A stretch of 64,000 bases of DNA from Treponema sp. UBA4873 (GCA_002399405.1 DHDP01000019.1:186001-250000); one strand, 5' to 3'; counted from the stretch's first letter, positions 51,973 through 60,911 are shown. Numbers and translations are program-made. Notes: generated by a model from the letters alone, not told the origin.

Positions 51973-52961
51973 TATTTTCTCCCGCCCGTCTCGGCCGGCA
52001 TCGCCCAGAAATTATAAAAATTGTACCACTGGAACGGATATTCAATGCAGTATTTTTCCAGCTGAGCGGCAAACTGCCGGCATAATTCCTTTATTCTGCT
52101 CTCTTTTTCAGAACGATTACAGTCGTCAAAAGTTACAGACGATTTATTCACATACATATTGTATTTCGGTTTGAGCATCAAATCCTTTTCGCGCATGGCA
52201 AAGAAGAAATAAACGGGCACGTTCAAAAGGGAAGCGAGCATAAACGTTCCGTAAGGGAATGCCGCTTCTCTTCCGAGAAATTTATTAATAATAACCCTTT
52301 CGCGGGCTTTTGCCGACGTCCGGTCGCCGGCAATAACAACCATTCCGCCCGCAGCAAGTCTGTCCATAAGCAGGCAGATCGTATCCGGTCCGATTTCCGC
52401 AGAATTTACTAAATTCATGGACACGCAGGGATTCAGCTCCTGCATCGTTTTATTAAACGTCGCGGTCGACTCCAGTTCCATTATTATGGTGACGGGAACG
52501 GCCTTCCCGACTCCCGTTTCGTTGTACGTCGCAAGACTCCGAAGCATCTCGATGTTTCCCAGATGCGAACCTATCAGCAGCGCGCCTCTGCCCTGCGCAA
52601 GCTGTTCCCGCAGAGTGCCCACATCGTCATTTTGAAAATTAATATTGTCCAGGCTCATCTTGCGCGACCAGCCTTCTATTTTTTCAAGCACGCACAGCGA
52701 AAACGAAATTATCTGACGCAGCGGATCGGGCCGCCTGATTTTTTTACCGTGCGCATACGACATGAACTGCTTCTGATACAACACGCACTCTCTGCGCGCA
52801 CGGGAGGAAAAGAGCAGATAAAAGAAGCCCACCGGATAAACCAGAATATTTACGACAGGCGGCGGCAGATATGCGACAAGCAGAATCAGCAGCTTTATGG
52901 GCCGGCTGCTGCGGACCTGCTCTTTTTCCTCCGCCCAGTGGAGCTGTGTTTCGTCAGACAC
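51972..52961 (-). CDS. LpxL/HtrB-like acyltransferase of the aryl polyene cluster
   Basis: Membrane-associated acyltransferase of 329 residues with the HX4E catalytic motif GSHLGNIEM near residue 145 and one N-terminal hydrophobic segment. In E. coli this activity is fused to the glycosyltransferase as apeJ; here the two are separate genes. It probably attaches the polyene or a fatty acid to a lipid anchor. I use the GTG at 52961 (VSDETQLH), which has GGAGG 8 bases upstream and overlaps the glycosyltransferase stop. Confidence 0.84.
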   Translation of the reverse strand: MSDETQLHWAEEKEQVRSSRPIKLLILLVAYLPPPVVNILVYPVGFFYLLFSSRARRECVLYQKQFMSYAHGKKIRRPDPLRQIISFSLCVLEKIEGWSRKMSLDNINFQNDDVGTLREQLAQGRGALLIGSHLGNIEMLRSLATYNETGVGKAVPVTIIMELESTATFNKTMQELNPCVSMNLVNSAEIGPDTICLLMDRLAAGGMVVIAGDRTSAKARERVIINKFLGREAAFPYGTFMLASLLNVPVYFFFAMREKDLMLKPKYNMYVNKSSVTFDDCNRSEKESRIKELCRQFAAQLEKYCIEYPFQWYNFYNFWAMPAETGGRK

Positions 52962-53706
52962 CCTGTTTCCTCCGTTTCGCCGCCCGGACAAGCAGTATGG
53001 GTAGCCGTACAAGCATGCCGGCGCATAAACGGCTGAACGTCCCCGCTATGTGCAGATTGTCGCGTACGGCTCTGAAATTCGAAAATCCGTCTTTCGGATA
53101 CGTCACGCGGACGCTGTGCGAAATGACGCGGACGCCGCTCCACGACATGCGCACGATAATATCAATGTCGTATCCCATGCGGCCGTCGAGCCGCTGCCTG
53201 TTAATAATTTTAATATAAGGGGCAACCGGATAAATTCTGAATCCGCAGAGCACGTCGACAAGTCCTCTGTTTACCGCGCAGACTCTGGCCCATCCGTTGG
53301 AAATTTCGCGTCCGTTCTTTCTGGACCTGGGAACTGATTCGTCGTATTCGGGATAACCGCAGATTATTGCGTCCGGATTCCTTTCCGATTCGGCAAGAAA
53401 AAACGGAACGCGCGAAACATCGTGCTGACCGTCGGAATCAATCTGGAAAACGTGCGTAAGCCCGAGTTCCGCGGCTTTGCGGATGCCGTCGTTCATCGCT
53501 TTTCCTTTGCCGCCGTTTTTCGGACGCGTCACTAAGACGACCTCCCCGTGCGCCGCTGCGACGGCCGCGATGTCGGCCCTGTTGTCAGCGTCATTGCCGT
53601 CGTCGACCACAATAACGGGAAGTTTATATGCAAGAAGCCGGCTGACGACGGATTCGAGCGTCGCCCCGTGATTATATACCGGAATGACAAAACCGGATTT
53701 CATCAT
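52954..53706 (-). CDS. Family 2 glycosyltransferase of the aryl polyene cluster
   Basis: GT-A enzyme of 250 residues: IPVYNHGATL, VVDDGND, and the metal-binding DSDGQHD near residue 93. There is no C-terminal helix pair of polyprenyl-phosphate synthases, only a basic end. It may glycosylate the lipid anchor or pigment. Start ATGATG overlaps the dehydratase stop. Confidence 0.87.
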   Translation of the reverse strand: MMKSGFVIPVYNHGATLESVVSRLLAYKLPVIVVDDGNDADNRADIAAVAAAHGEVVLVTRPKNGGKGKAMNDGIRKAAELGLTHVFQIDSDGQHDVSRVPFFLAESERNPDAIICGYPEYDESVPRSRKNGREISNGWARVCAVNRGLVDVLCGFRIYPVAPYIKIINRQRLDGRMGYDIDIIVRMSWSGVRVISHSVRVTYPKDGFSNFRAVRDNLHIAGTFSRLCAGMLVRLPILLVRAAKRRKQGV

Positions 53707-54086
53707 ACAACCTGATTCTCTTCAATCGCCGCCGTAAATGTGCCCGAAGAATATACTTTTTCCGACTTCTTTGCGTCCCACAGAGAGTAGGACACAGTGT
53801 GCTTTTCTTTGTTAAGCTCAAGCTTCAGCTGCACCGTTGTGTCGGGCCTCACGGGCGCGGAAAATTTTATGCGGTGGATGCGCGGCACATAGCGCTGCGT
53901 CCCGAGGTACTTTTTTGCAAACCGCGTCACGCATTCAAACTGGGCGACGGCCGGAAGCAGTTTAAATTCAGGAAAATGGCCGTCAAAAAAATCGCTCGAG
54001 GCAGGAATGCAGAACCGCAGTTCGACAGAGTCCTCCGTACGGGACAGTATTTCTTCGTTCTCAATTTTATGCAGATTTTCACTCAT
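53703..54086 (-). CDS. apeI: FabZ-like hotdog dehydratase, ApeI-like
   Basis: Small hotdog protein of 127 residues with FFDGHFPEFKLLPAVAQFE, which carries the FabZ-type catalytic His (DGHFP) and Glu. It overlaps the adenylation gene by 8 bases. In E. coli the ApeI and ApeP pair act as the two dehydratases of the pathway. Confidence 0.85.
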   Translation of the reverse strand: MSENLHKIENEEILSRTEDSVELRFCIPASSDFFDGHFPEFKLLPAVAQFECVTRFAKKYLGTQRYVPRIHRIKFSAPVRPDTTVQLKLELNKEKHTVSYSLWDAKKSEKVYSSGTFTAAIEENQVV

Positions 54087-56073
54087 CTATTTTCTCCTTT
54101 TCCGGTTTTGCAAACAACGCAATAATCTCTTCTTTATGCTTCTTCCCCTGCATATCGCACGGAAGCGAACCGACAAAGCGCCACTTTTTCGGGATGACGA
54201 CATTTTCAAAAAACTGCATCAGATAGTCGTGAAAATATCGGTTGATTGTTAATTTCTGCGCCCCGTCGAATTTCTTTCTGCCGTCAGCATTAAGCACGAC
54301 GGCAGCGGCGAGGTACTGCCGGATATCCTCCATCGCGACGACTTTGGCATCTTCGACAAGTCCGCTCTGCAGCAGCCGATTCTCAACTTCGGTCATGGAA
54401 ATGCGCTTTTCCTCTATCTTAACAATCGAATCGGAACGTCCCTTCATAACGAATCTGCCGTCGACCAAAACATCCACAAGGTCCGCAGTAGCAAAACCGG
54501 CAGGATCCTTGATGTACGGCGAAACGATTACGAGACAGCCGTCGTCACCCTTCCGGATTTTTGCGTTGTCGAACGGCGTCCACTCGGGACCGTTTTTCGA
54601 CTGCCGGTACGCGATGCCGCTCGTTTCGGTGCTGCCGTACACTTCCACCGGCCAGAAGCCGAACACTTCGTCAGTTTTTTTTGCAACTTCGGGAAGCAGA
54701 ACACCGCCGCTTGTGAAGATGAACGGATTCTTCATGTCGAGTTTTTCTTCGATTTCGACAGTGCGCTTGAGGAATGCGGGGACGGCTATAATCATGTACG
54801 ATTCGTCGCCGAGCTTTTCGAATTCTTCAGGAAATTCCACGCGCGTTCTCCGGAACGGAACGCCGCACGCAAACGGAAGCGAAATGCCGAATAAAAATCC
54901 GTAAATGTGATGCTGGCTCACCGTCGTTACGAGTTTACGTTTCAAAAATTCATCGCCCCATTTCGAAATAACGAACGCGTTGTCCTGTTCGAACTCGGTC
55001 ATACGCTGAGGTACGGCTTTCGGCTTTCCTGTGCTTCCCGACGTGTACATCAGTATTTTCGTTTCGTCGGAATCAATGACAGGAACGGTCCGAATCCGCT
55101 CTTCGGAAAGAGCAGCCGCTTTTTCAATAATATCCGGAATGTATGACGAATCGGGCACGCGCTGGTCGGTAAGGAATCCGACGCCGGGCTTTTTTATTTC
55201 CGCAATGAACTCGCTCGTAACGTTCTGCGTAAGCAGGACGGTTTTTCTGCACTGAAGAAGCGCAACGAAAGTGCAGAGAAAATACCAGTAATCCCCGCAG
55301 TGAAGAATCCATTCCTGAAAAGGAGACGAATTAATAAACGCACGCATCTTCGCCGTATCGGCAAGAAAATCACGCCATGTTTTATATATGCCTTTCGACC
55401 ACGTATCCTCATAACAAAGGACGTAATCATCGGGACGAGAATCAGCTTTAAATTTCGAGATTGTGTATACCTGCGGCATTTTCTTATTCACCTGTTTTCT
55501 GACAATAAATTCCACTGCAAACATCAGGCCCATAAGCACGTAGGAAATTCCTCCGTTGTATACGGACCACACTTCGTCGGAGGCGCAAAACGCGGTAAAA
55601 GCCGAAATGCTGCCGTTGCAGATAAAAAACACGCACCACGCCACAGTGACTTTGCGGCAGTAGGAATCAATCCGTTTTTCCGCAAGAGACCCCTTTATGG
55701 ACTTGTCCTGCAGAGTCGCGAACCGGAAAATAATATTGGGCGGCAGAAAGAGTGTGATGCCGAACACGCACAAAAACGTCGCGCTTATTACCACTGAATA
55801 CAGCTTCAGAAAAATGGACTGATTTGTAAAAAAACAGAACAGACCCGCTGCAAGGAAAAGAGCCGAACTCAGGAGAGGCTTCCAGTCGAGCGCTGCGCGT
55901 TCCTCAGTATTTCTTTTCTTTCCGGTTGCACTGAGAAAGGCTGCGAATGCCAGCGCAATGACGCATAGCGATAAAATTCTGACCGGCAGTTTTAAAACGA
56001 CAAGAAACGTGAAAATCAGAACAGGATATACGGCCGCTGTAATGTAAAAAAAAACTTTGAAAAATTTTTTCAT
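54079..56073 (-). CDS. Fused membrane domain (COG4648-like) and acyl-adenylating enzyme, ApeG-ApeH fusion
   Basis: A 664-residue protein. Residues 1-205 have about six transmembrane helices and resemble the separate COG4648 membrane protein (ApeG); residues 215-664 are an AMP-forming ligase with the P-loop YTSGSTGKPKAV, YGSTETSG, and RSDSIVKIEEKRIS near the C-terminus. It should activate the aryl starter and load an ACP, at the membrane. In E. coli and Vibrio clusters the two parts are separate genes, so the fusion is notable. Confidence 0.85.
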   Translation of the reverse strand: MKKFFKVFFYITAAVYPVLIFTFLVVLKLPVRILSLCVIALAFAAFLSATGKKRNTEERAALDWKPLLSSALFLAAGLFCFFTNQSIFLKLYSVVISATFLCVFGITLFLPPNIIFRFATLQDKSIKGSLAEKRIDSYCRKVTVAWCVFFICNGSISAFTAFCASDEVWSVYNGGISYVLMGLMFAVEFIVRKQVNKKMPQVYTISKFKADSRPDDYVLCYEDTWSKGIYKTWRDFLADTAKMRAFINSSPFQEWILHCGDYWYFLCTFVALLQCRKTVLLTQNVTSEFIAEIKKPGVGFLTDQRVPDSSYIPDIIEKAAALSEERIRTVPVIDSDETKILMYTSGSTGKPKAVPQRMTEFEQDNAFVISKWGDEFLKRKLVTTVSQHHIYGFLFGISLPFACGVPFRRTRVEFPEEFEKLGDESYMIIAVPAFLKRTVEIEEKLDMKNPFIFTSGGVLLPEVAKKTDEVFGFWPVEVYGSTETSGIAYRQSKNGPEWTPFDNAKIRKGDDGCLVIVSPYIKDPAGFATADLVDVLVDGRFVMKGRSDSIVKIEEKRISMTEVENRLLQSGLVEDAKVVAMEDIRQYLAAAVVLNADGRKKFDGAQKLTINRYFHDYLMQFFENVVIPKKWRFVGSLPCDMQGKKHKEEIIALFAKPEKEKIDE

Positions 56074-56120
56074 TGCCTCAAGAAATGGAGCGGATTCCGG
56101 TTAAGGAATCCGCCCTCATT

Positions 56121-56369
56121 TTACTTCTGCTGTGTATACGGATACAGAGCGTCCACAACATCCTGCATTGTTTTCACTGTTTTGAAAATCGCAGGATCAA
56201 CTTTTCCCGGAATGAAGTCCTTCATCTTTACGATAAGATCGATAGAATCGATAGAATCAAGATCAAGGTCATCAGCGAGTTTAGCTGTCGGGGTGATTTT
56301 GTCTTCGTCGATTTCAAATTCCTTTGAAAGAATCGACTTTAGTTTGTCAAAAATTTCGTCCTTTGTCAT
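56121..56369 (-). CDS. Acyl carrier protein 2, ApeF-like
   Basis: ACP of 82 residues with the phosphopantetheine Ser in LDLDSIDSIDL near residue 37. The start ATG 56369 is one base after the first ACP stop. Acidic, four-helix pattern typical of type II systems. It should carry the growing polyene. Confidence 0.92.
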   Translation of the reverse strand: MTKDEIFDKLKSILSKEFEIDEDKITPTAKLADDLDLDSIDSIDLIVKMKDFIPGKVDPAIFKTVKTMQDVVDALYPYTQQK

Positions 56370-56370
56370 C

Positions 56371-56640
56371 TCACTGCTTCTCACTTGCCTTTTCGGCGGT
56401 AATATATTCAGCTAACGCATCAACCGATGCAAAATGCTTTTTATTGTCAGCGCTCTCGGATGAGAACTTGATTCCGAATTTCTTTTTCAGCGCGACGCCC
56501 AGCTCCAGGGCGTCGATCGAATCAAGGCCGAGTCCCGTTCCGAAAAGCGGTTCGGAATCGACGATATCTTCCGGCTTTACATCCTCAAGCTGAAGTGAAG
56601 AGACAATCACCTCTTTTATCTGCTTCTTCAAATCATCCAT
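56371..56640 (-). CDS. Acyl carrier protein 1, ApeE-like
   Basis: ACP of 89 residues with the phosphopantetheine Ser in GLGLDSIDALEL near residue 40. First gene of the pigment operon, behind a strong promoter. The two ACPs may divide starter loading and chain extension, as in E. coli apeE/apeF. Confidence 0.92.
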   Translation of the reverse strand: MDDLKKQIKEVIVSSLQLEDVKPEDIVDSEPLFGTGLGLDSIDALELGVALKKKFGIKFSSESADNKKHFASVDALAEYITAEKASEKQ

Positions 56641-56670
56641 ACAAAAAGTTCCTTAACGTAGATTTTATCG

Positions 56671-56699
56671 ATTATAAACAAACAAGACAAAAAAGGCAA
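56671..56699 (-). promoter_or_regulatory. Sigma-70-type promoter of the aryl polyene operon
   Basis: On the minus strand TTGCCT, a 17-base spacer and a perfect TATAAT, about 30 bases before the first ACP start. The -35 is weaker than the -10. Confidence 0.65.
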
Positions 56700-56784
56700 T
56701 ATACGGGACATCGGGAACTGCTGTTTCTGCGGCCGACGACAGAAGGAGCACCCTGATATTACCGTTCGTACCACAAGAGTCATA

Positions 56785-56813
56785 TTGACACGGAGCAGAA
56801 AGATTTTTATTAT
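56785..56813 (+). promoter_or_regulatory. Promoter of the arsR-zntA operon
   Basis: Perfect TTGACA, 17-base spacer and TATTAT. The -10 lies inside the left arm of the 48-bp palindrome, as expected for a repressor that blocks RNA polymerase. Confidence 0.65.
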
Positions 56814-56851
56814 AAACACATAAACATATGTTTATGTGTTTATAATAAAAA
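56804..56851. promoter_or_regulatory. 48-bp perfect palindrome, probable ArsR/SmtB operator
   Basis: Twenty-four bases on each side of the centre of CATATG (56827/56828) match without a mismatch; the core is TAAACATATGTTTA flanked by CACA/TGTG. It spans the -10 of the arsR promoter and ends 13 bases before the arsR start. ArsR/SmtB operators are 12-2-12 inverted repeats, so two dimers could bind here. As RNA it would also form a long AU-rich hairpin. Confidence 0.75.
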
Positions 56852-56864
56852 AGAGGACCCAAAA

Positions 56865-57233
56865 ATGATACAGGAACAGGATGAGGACGCGCTGTGCAGT
56901 TGTACCGTCATTCATAAAGACATTATTCGGAAAGTGAAGAGCAAGCTGGTAAAAGACGCACAGCTCGTCCAGGTTGCGGAACTTTTTAAGACGATGAGCG
57001 ATCCGACCCGCCTCAAAATCATCAATGCCCTGCTTCTTTCCGAGATGTGCGTGTGCGACCTCGCCTGTCTGCTGAACATGACACAACCGGCCATCTCTCA
57101 TCATCTGAAAACGCTCAGGCAGACTCAACTGATAAAATACCGCAGGGACGGGAAAATTGTCTATTACTCGCTTGACGACTCTCACATTGCCCCGCTCTTC
57201 CAGCAGGGGTATGAACATATCATCGAAAAGTAA
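56865..57233 (+). CDS. ArsR/SmtB-family metal-sensing repressor (CadC/ZntR-like)
   Basis: Winged-helix repressor of 122 residues. Two possible metal sites are visible: N-terminal CSC with the ELCVCDLA segment of helix 3 (Cd/Pb type), and D-x-H-x10-H-x2-E in the last helix (DDSHIAPLFQQGYEHIIE), the SmtB alpha-5 Zn site. Recognition helix: MTQPAISHHLKTL. It is 12 bases ahead of the efflux ATPase and probably represses its own operon until Zn or Cd rises. Confidence 0.92.
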   Translation: MIQEQDEDALCSCTVIHKDIIRKVKSKLVKDAQLVQVAELFKTMSDPTRLKIINALLLSEMCVCDLACLLNMTQPAISHHLKTLRQTQLIKYRRDGKIVYYSLDDSHIAPLFQQGYEHIIEK

Positions 57234-57245
57234 AAAGGAATAATC

Positions 57246-59414
57246 ATGGAAACCACGACAAAAGAATTAATTCTGCGGAACTTAGACTGTGCCAACTGTG
57301 CAGGCAAAATAGAAAAAGCGGTGCAGAATATGACGGGAGTCGCCTCCGCCTCGTTGAATTTTGCAACAAAGAAACTCTCTTTCACGCTGGAAAATGATGC
57401 GGATGCGGAAACTGTCGGACAAAGAATCAGGGCTGTCGTAAAGGACATTGAACCTGAGGTTGACGTGCGGGACACGGCAGACGCAGAATCTCATTCGCCG
57501 GAACATGAAAGCCGTGACGATACCGACGACGACGATGACGTAGATATCGGCAGCAGGGCTTTCCGCAACAAAAGCTGCCGGTTCGCACTTTCGGGTGCGG
57601 TTTATCTGGCGGCCATTCTCTCCTCCTCGCTGAACGGACCTTTCGTGCTCGGCGTGGGCCTGTTTACCGTCAGCTATCTGCTGTCGGGCGCCCCTGTGCT
57701 GTTCAGAGCTGTCAGGAATCTGTTCAAGGGACGAATCTTCGACGAAAACTTTCTTATCAGTATTGCTACGCTCGGTTCCTTCTGCATCGGAAAATTTGAA
57801 GAGGGCGTGGCTGTCATGCTCTTTTTCGAACTCGGCATGCACCTGCAGAATCTCGCGGCCGGCCGGTCGCGCCGGTCGATTGCGGCGCTGATGGATATCC
57901 GTCCCGACAGCGCCAACCTGCGTGCGGACGGGGAAATCAGAACGGTATCCCCGCAAAGCGTCGGGGTCGGCGACATAATCGTCGTCCGCCCCGGTGAAAA
58001 AATTCCGCTCGACGGCGTCGTTACGGAAGGATCTTCCTCTGCGGACACATCTGCGCTTACAGGCGAATCCATGCCGCGGGAAATCGGCGAGGGAAGCGAG
58101 GTTTTAGGCGGCTTCATCAATCAGAACGGTCTGATTGCCGTGCGCGTCAGCCGTCTGTTCGGGGAATCTACCGTTGTCAAGATTCTTGATCTCGTGGAAA
58201 ACGCAAGCAGCAGGAAGGCGCCCACTGAAGCTTTTATTTCGGTGTTCGCCCGGTATTATACGCCGGTCGTGACTGTTGCCGCCCTGCTGCTGGCTGTATT
58301 TCCTCCGCTGCTGTTCGGGGATCCTTTTTCAATGTGGCTTTACCGCGCGCTGGTGTTCCTCGTAATATCCTGCCCTTGTGCTCTGGTGATTTCCATTCCG
58401 CTCGGTTTCTTCGGAGGAATCGGCGCTGCCTCCCGCATCGGCGTTCTGGTCAAGGGCGGTAATTATCTGGAAGCGCTGAAGGACATTGAAATTATGGTCT
58501 TCGACAAGACCGGAACCCTGACAAAAGGTTCTTTTTCGGTGACGCAGATACGGCCATCCGAAGGTTTTACGGAAAGCGAACTGCTCACTCTCGCGGCTGC
58601 TGCCGAAACTCATTCAAGCCACCCCATCGCGGTTTCCATACGCAAAGCCTGCTCGGCTGCCCCGGAAACGTCCGAAGTCAGGCAGTATGAGGAAATTCCC
58701 GGCCGAGGAACAAAGGCGGTCGTCGACGGACGGGAGGTTCTCGCCGGCAACAGTCAGCTGCTGGAAGACAACGGAATTTCCTTCCCGAAAGCGGAGACGA
58801 TCGGAACAGTCGTCTATGTCGCAACGGAAAAACGTTTTGCGGGATATCTGGTCATATCCGATACGGTGAAAAACGACGCAGCCGAGACAATCCGCAAACT
58901 GAAAGGTCTTGGTATAAAAAAAACGGTGATGCTGACCGGCGACAGCAGGACCGCGGGCGAAGCGGTCGGCCGCCAGCTCGGAATAGACGAGGTACACGCC
59001 GGACTGCTGCCCGATCAGAAAGTCGCCGCTCTGGAAGATATGCTTAAGGAAAAGTCAGCCGGAGGGAAAGTCGCTTTCGTGGGCGACGGCATCAACGACG
59101 CGCCGGTGCTCGCCCGCGCGGATATCGGCATTGCCATGGGAGCTTTGGGCTCCGACGCAGCCATTGAGGCGGCGGACATCGTGCTGATGACGGACGAAAT
59201 CAGGCAGCTGGTCGGAGCGGTAAAAATCGCCCGAAGGACGAAGCGCATCGTCTGGCAGAATATTTATTTCGCCCTGGGAGTGAAGATTGCGGTGCTGGCG
59301 CTCGGTGCGTTCGGCCTCGCCTCTATGTGGGCGGCCGTCTTTGCCGACGTCGGCGTTGCGATGATAGCAGTACTCAATGCCATGCGCGTGCTGCTGATAA
59401 AAAAAGAAAGCTGA
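57246..59414 (+). CDS. zntA: Zn/Cd/Pb-translocating P-type ATPase
   Basis: P1B-2 efflux pump of 722 residues. N-terminal HMA domain with LDCANCAGK (CxxC near residue 14-18), an Asp-rich linker with His (residues 80-102), eight helices, SCPCALVIS membrane site, phosphorylation DKTGTLT, SHP (Ser-His-Pro) motif and GDGINDAP. The acidic linker may bind Zn. By motifs it exports Zn2+, Cd2+ or Pb2+. It is co-transcribed with the ArsR repressor. Confidence 0.94.
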   Translation: METTTKELILRNLDCANCAGKIEKAVQNMTGVASASLNFATKKLSFTLENDADAETVGQRIRAVVKDIEPEVDVRDTADAESHSPEHESRDDTDDDDDVDIGSRAFRNKSCRFALSGAVYLAAILSSSLNGPFVLGVGLFTVSYLLSGAPVLFRAVRNLFKGRIFDENFLISIATLGSFCIGKFEEGVAVMLFFELGMHLQNLAAGRSRRSIAALMDIRPDSANLRADGEIRTVSPQSVGVGDIIVVRPGEKIPLDGVVTEGSSSADTSALTGESMPREIGEGSEVLGGFINQNGLIAVRVSRLFGESTVVKILDLVENASSRKAPTEAFISVFARYYTPVVTVAALLLAVFPPLLFGDPFSMWLYRALVFLVISCPCALVISIPLGFFGGIGAASRIGVLVKGGNYLEALKDIEIMVFDKTGTLTKGSFSVTQIRPSEGFTESELLTLAAAAETHSSHPIAVSIRKACSAAPETSEVRQYEEIPGRGTKAVVDGREVLAGNSQLLEDNGISFPKAETIGTVVYVATEKRFAGYLVISDTVKNDAAETIRKLKGLGIKKTVMLTGDSRTAGEAVGRQLGIDEVHAGLLPDQKVAALEDMLKEKSAGGKVAFVGDGINDAPVLARADIGIAMGALGSDAAIEAADIVLMTDEIRQLVGAVKIARRTKRIVWQNIYFALGVKIAVLALGAFGLASMWAAVFADVGVAMIAVLNAMRVLLIKKES

Positions 59415-59441
59415 CGAAACAGGCGGAAAGGAGGCGGTGGT

Positions 59442-60896
59442 GTGAAAAGAAGACTGTTCCTGCTCGCTGCGACCTTTTTGCTGCTGCTTTTTACCGGCGC
59501 GGCTCTGCGCCGTACTTCTTCGGTAGATGCGGTGTCGGGCGCGAGCAAATTGAAAAAACTTCGGGACGCGGTTATGACTAACGCGGCGTTCTCCGGACGA
59601 GAAACCGGACTGAAAGGGACGGAGCTGAAAATCGCGACTCCGTCCTTTCCGCCGGACCTCGATCCCGCGCATGGAAACGGAATGTATACACTCGCCTGCG
59701 GTGTGGGAGAAACGCTTTTCGCTTTTGACGGCGTTTCCGTTCAACCGTGGCTGGCGCAGTCATGGGAAAACCTCGACGCGCTCACCTGGAAAATCTTACT
59801 GAAAGACGGCGTGAAATTTCAGAACGGCAAAAGCATGACCGCACAAAGCGTCGGAGAGTCGCTTGAGCGCGCTGTCAGTCTGAATACGGCCGCGGCGGAG
59901 CTGCTGCCACTCGATTCTTTCCGGGCGGAAGGTCTGACGTTGACGCTCCGCACCTCGGAACCCTGCCCGAATCTGGTCTATATGCTTGCAAATCCGGCCT
60001 TCGTGATTGTCGCTGCTAAATCGGATCAGATCAAAAATTTTTCTTACTTTCCCGTCTGTACCGGACCGTTCGTCCCCGTCTCTTTCGTCGGACAGCTGGA
60101 GATGATCCTGCGCCGGTTCGACACGTACCACGGCGGAATGCCGAAACTCGAAGGTGCGGACATCAGATTCGTTTCCGGCACTGATAAAATTGCGCAGAAG
60201 CTTGAGAACCGTACGGTTGACGCGGCCGTAGACATACCGAGGGAGGATTCTGCCGTTTTCGCCAAAAGCGGCGCACGGACCGAAACCGTACATACAAACT
60301 CGGTTATGTTCCTGATGATGAACACGGAAAATCCTTTTCTGTCCGATGCTGCCGTGCGCAGAACTGTCGTACAGGCCGTTGAACAGAAACAGGCGGACGG
60401 CGGCAGATATACCGGCAAAAAACTTACGTTCCGGCTCGCACTGCCTGCCGGCGACGCGGAACTCCTGACCTGTGCCGAAACTGTCAGGACACAGTTAAAA
60501 AAGGCCGGTATCGACGTCACCATCAGAATCTACAGCGACGTGTTCTTTATGTCGCGCGCACGTTACGGAAAATTCGATCTGCTCCTGACGTCGGCCGAGA
60601 CCGCCGCATACGGCGACGCGCAGGATTTTTTTGAGTCGTATGTATCATCCGGGGGGAAATTTAATTTCGGGCATTACCGGAACGGACAGGTCGATGCAGA
60701 ACTGCGAGAACTGAAACAGGAGTTCGATTTTGACAGGCGGATACTGTTAACCGGCCGGATAAGGTCGCAGATTGCGGAGGATGCCGCATTCGTGTTTCTC
60801 GGCCGCCGGCAGACTGATATCGTGACTTCAAAGAATGTTTCCGGGCTGTCCGACGGGTCCGGCGGATACCGGTTGACAGCAGACACGTCCAAATAG
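59442..60896 (+). CDS. Family 5 extracellular solute-binding protein (DppA/NikA-like) with unusual N-terminal segment
   Basis: SBP_bac_5 protein of 484 residues. One hydrophobic N-terminal segment (8-24), then SSVDAVSGASKLKKL, which resembles the flavin-attachment stretch of FMN-binding domains (D-x-x-S-G-A-S/T), although the rest of that domain is missing. The binding fold follows (LAQSWENLDALTWKILLKDGVKFQNGK and similar). No permease or ATPase genes follow, so it may use another transporter or sense metals or peptides. It starts 27 bases after zntA with GGAGG upstream. Confidence 0.8.
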   Translation: MKRRLFLLAATFLLLLFTGAALRRTSSVDAVSGASKLKKLRDAVMTNAAFSGRETGLKGTELKIATPSFPPDLDPAHGNGMYTLACGVGETLFAFDGVSVQPWLAQSWENLDALTWKILLKDGVKFQNGKSMTAQSVGESLERAVSLNTAAAELLPLDSFRAEGLTLTLRTSEPCPNLVYMLANPAFVIVAAKSDQIKNFSYFPVCTGPFVPVSFVGQLEMILRRFDTYHGGMPKLEGADIRFVSGTDKIAQKLENRTVDAAVDIPREDSAVFAKSGARTETVHTNSVMFLMMNTENPFLSDAAVRRTVVQAVEQKQADGGRYTGKKLTFRLALPAGDAELLTCAETVRTQLKKAGIDVTIRIYSDVFFMSRARYGKFDLLLTSAETAAYGDAQDFFESYVSSGGKFNFGHYRNGQVDAELRELKQEFDFDRRILLTGRIRSQIAEDAAFVFLGRRQTDIVTSKNVSGLSDGSGGYRLTADTSK

Positions 60897-60911
60897 AACA
60901 AGGAGGAATTT

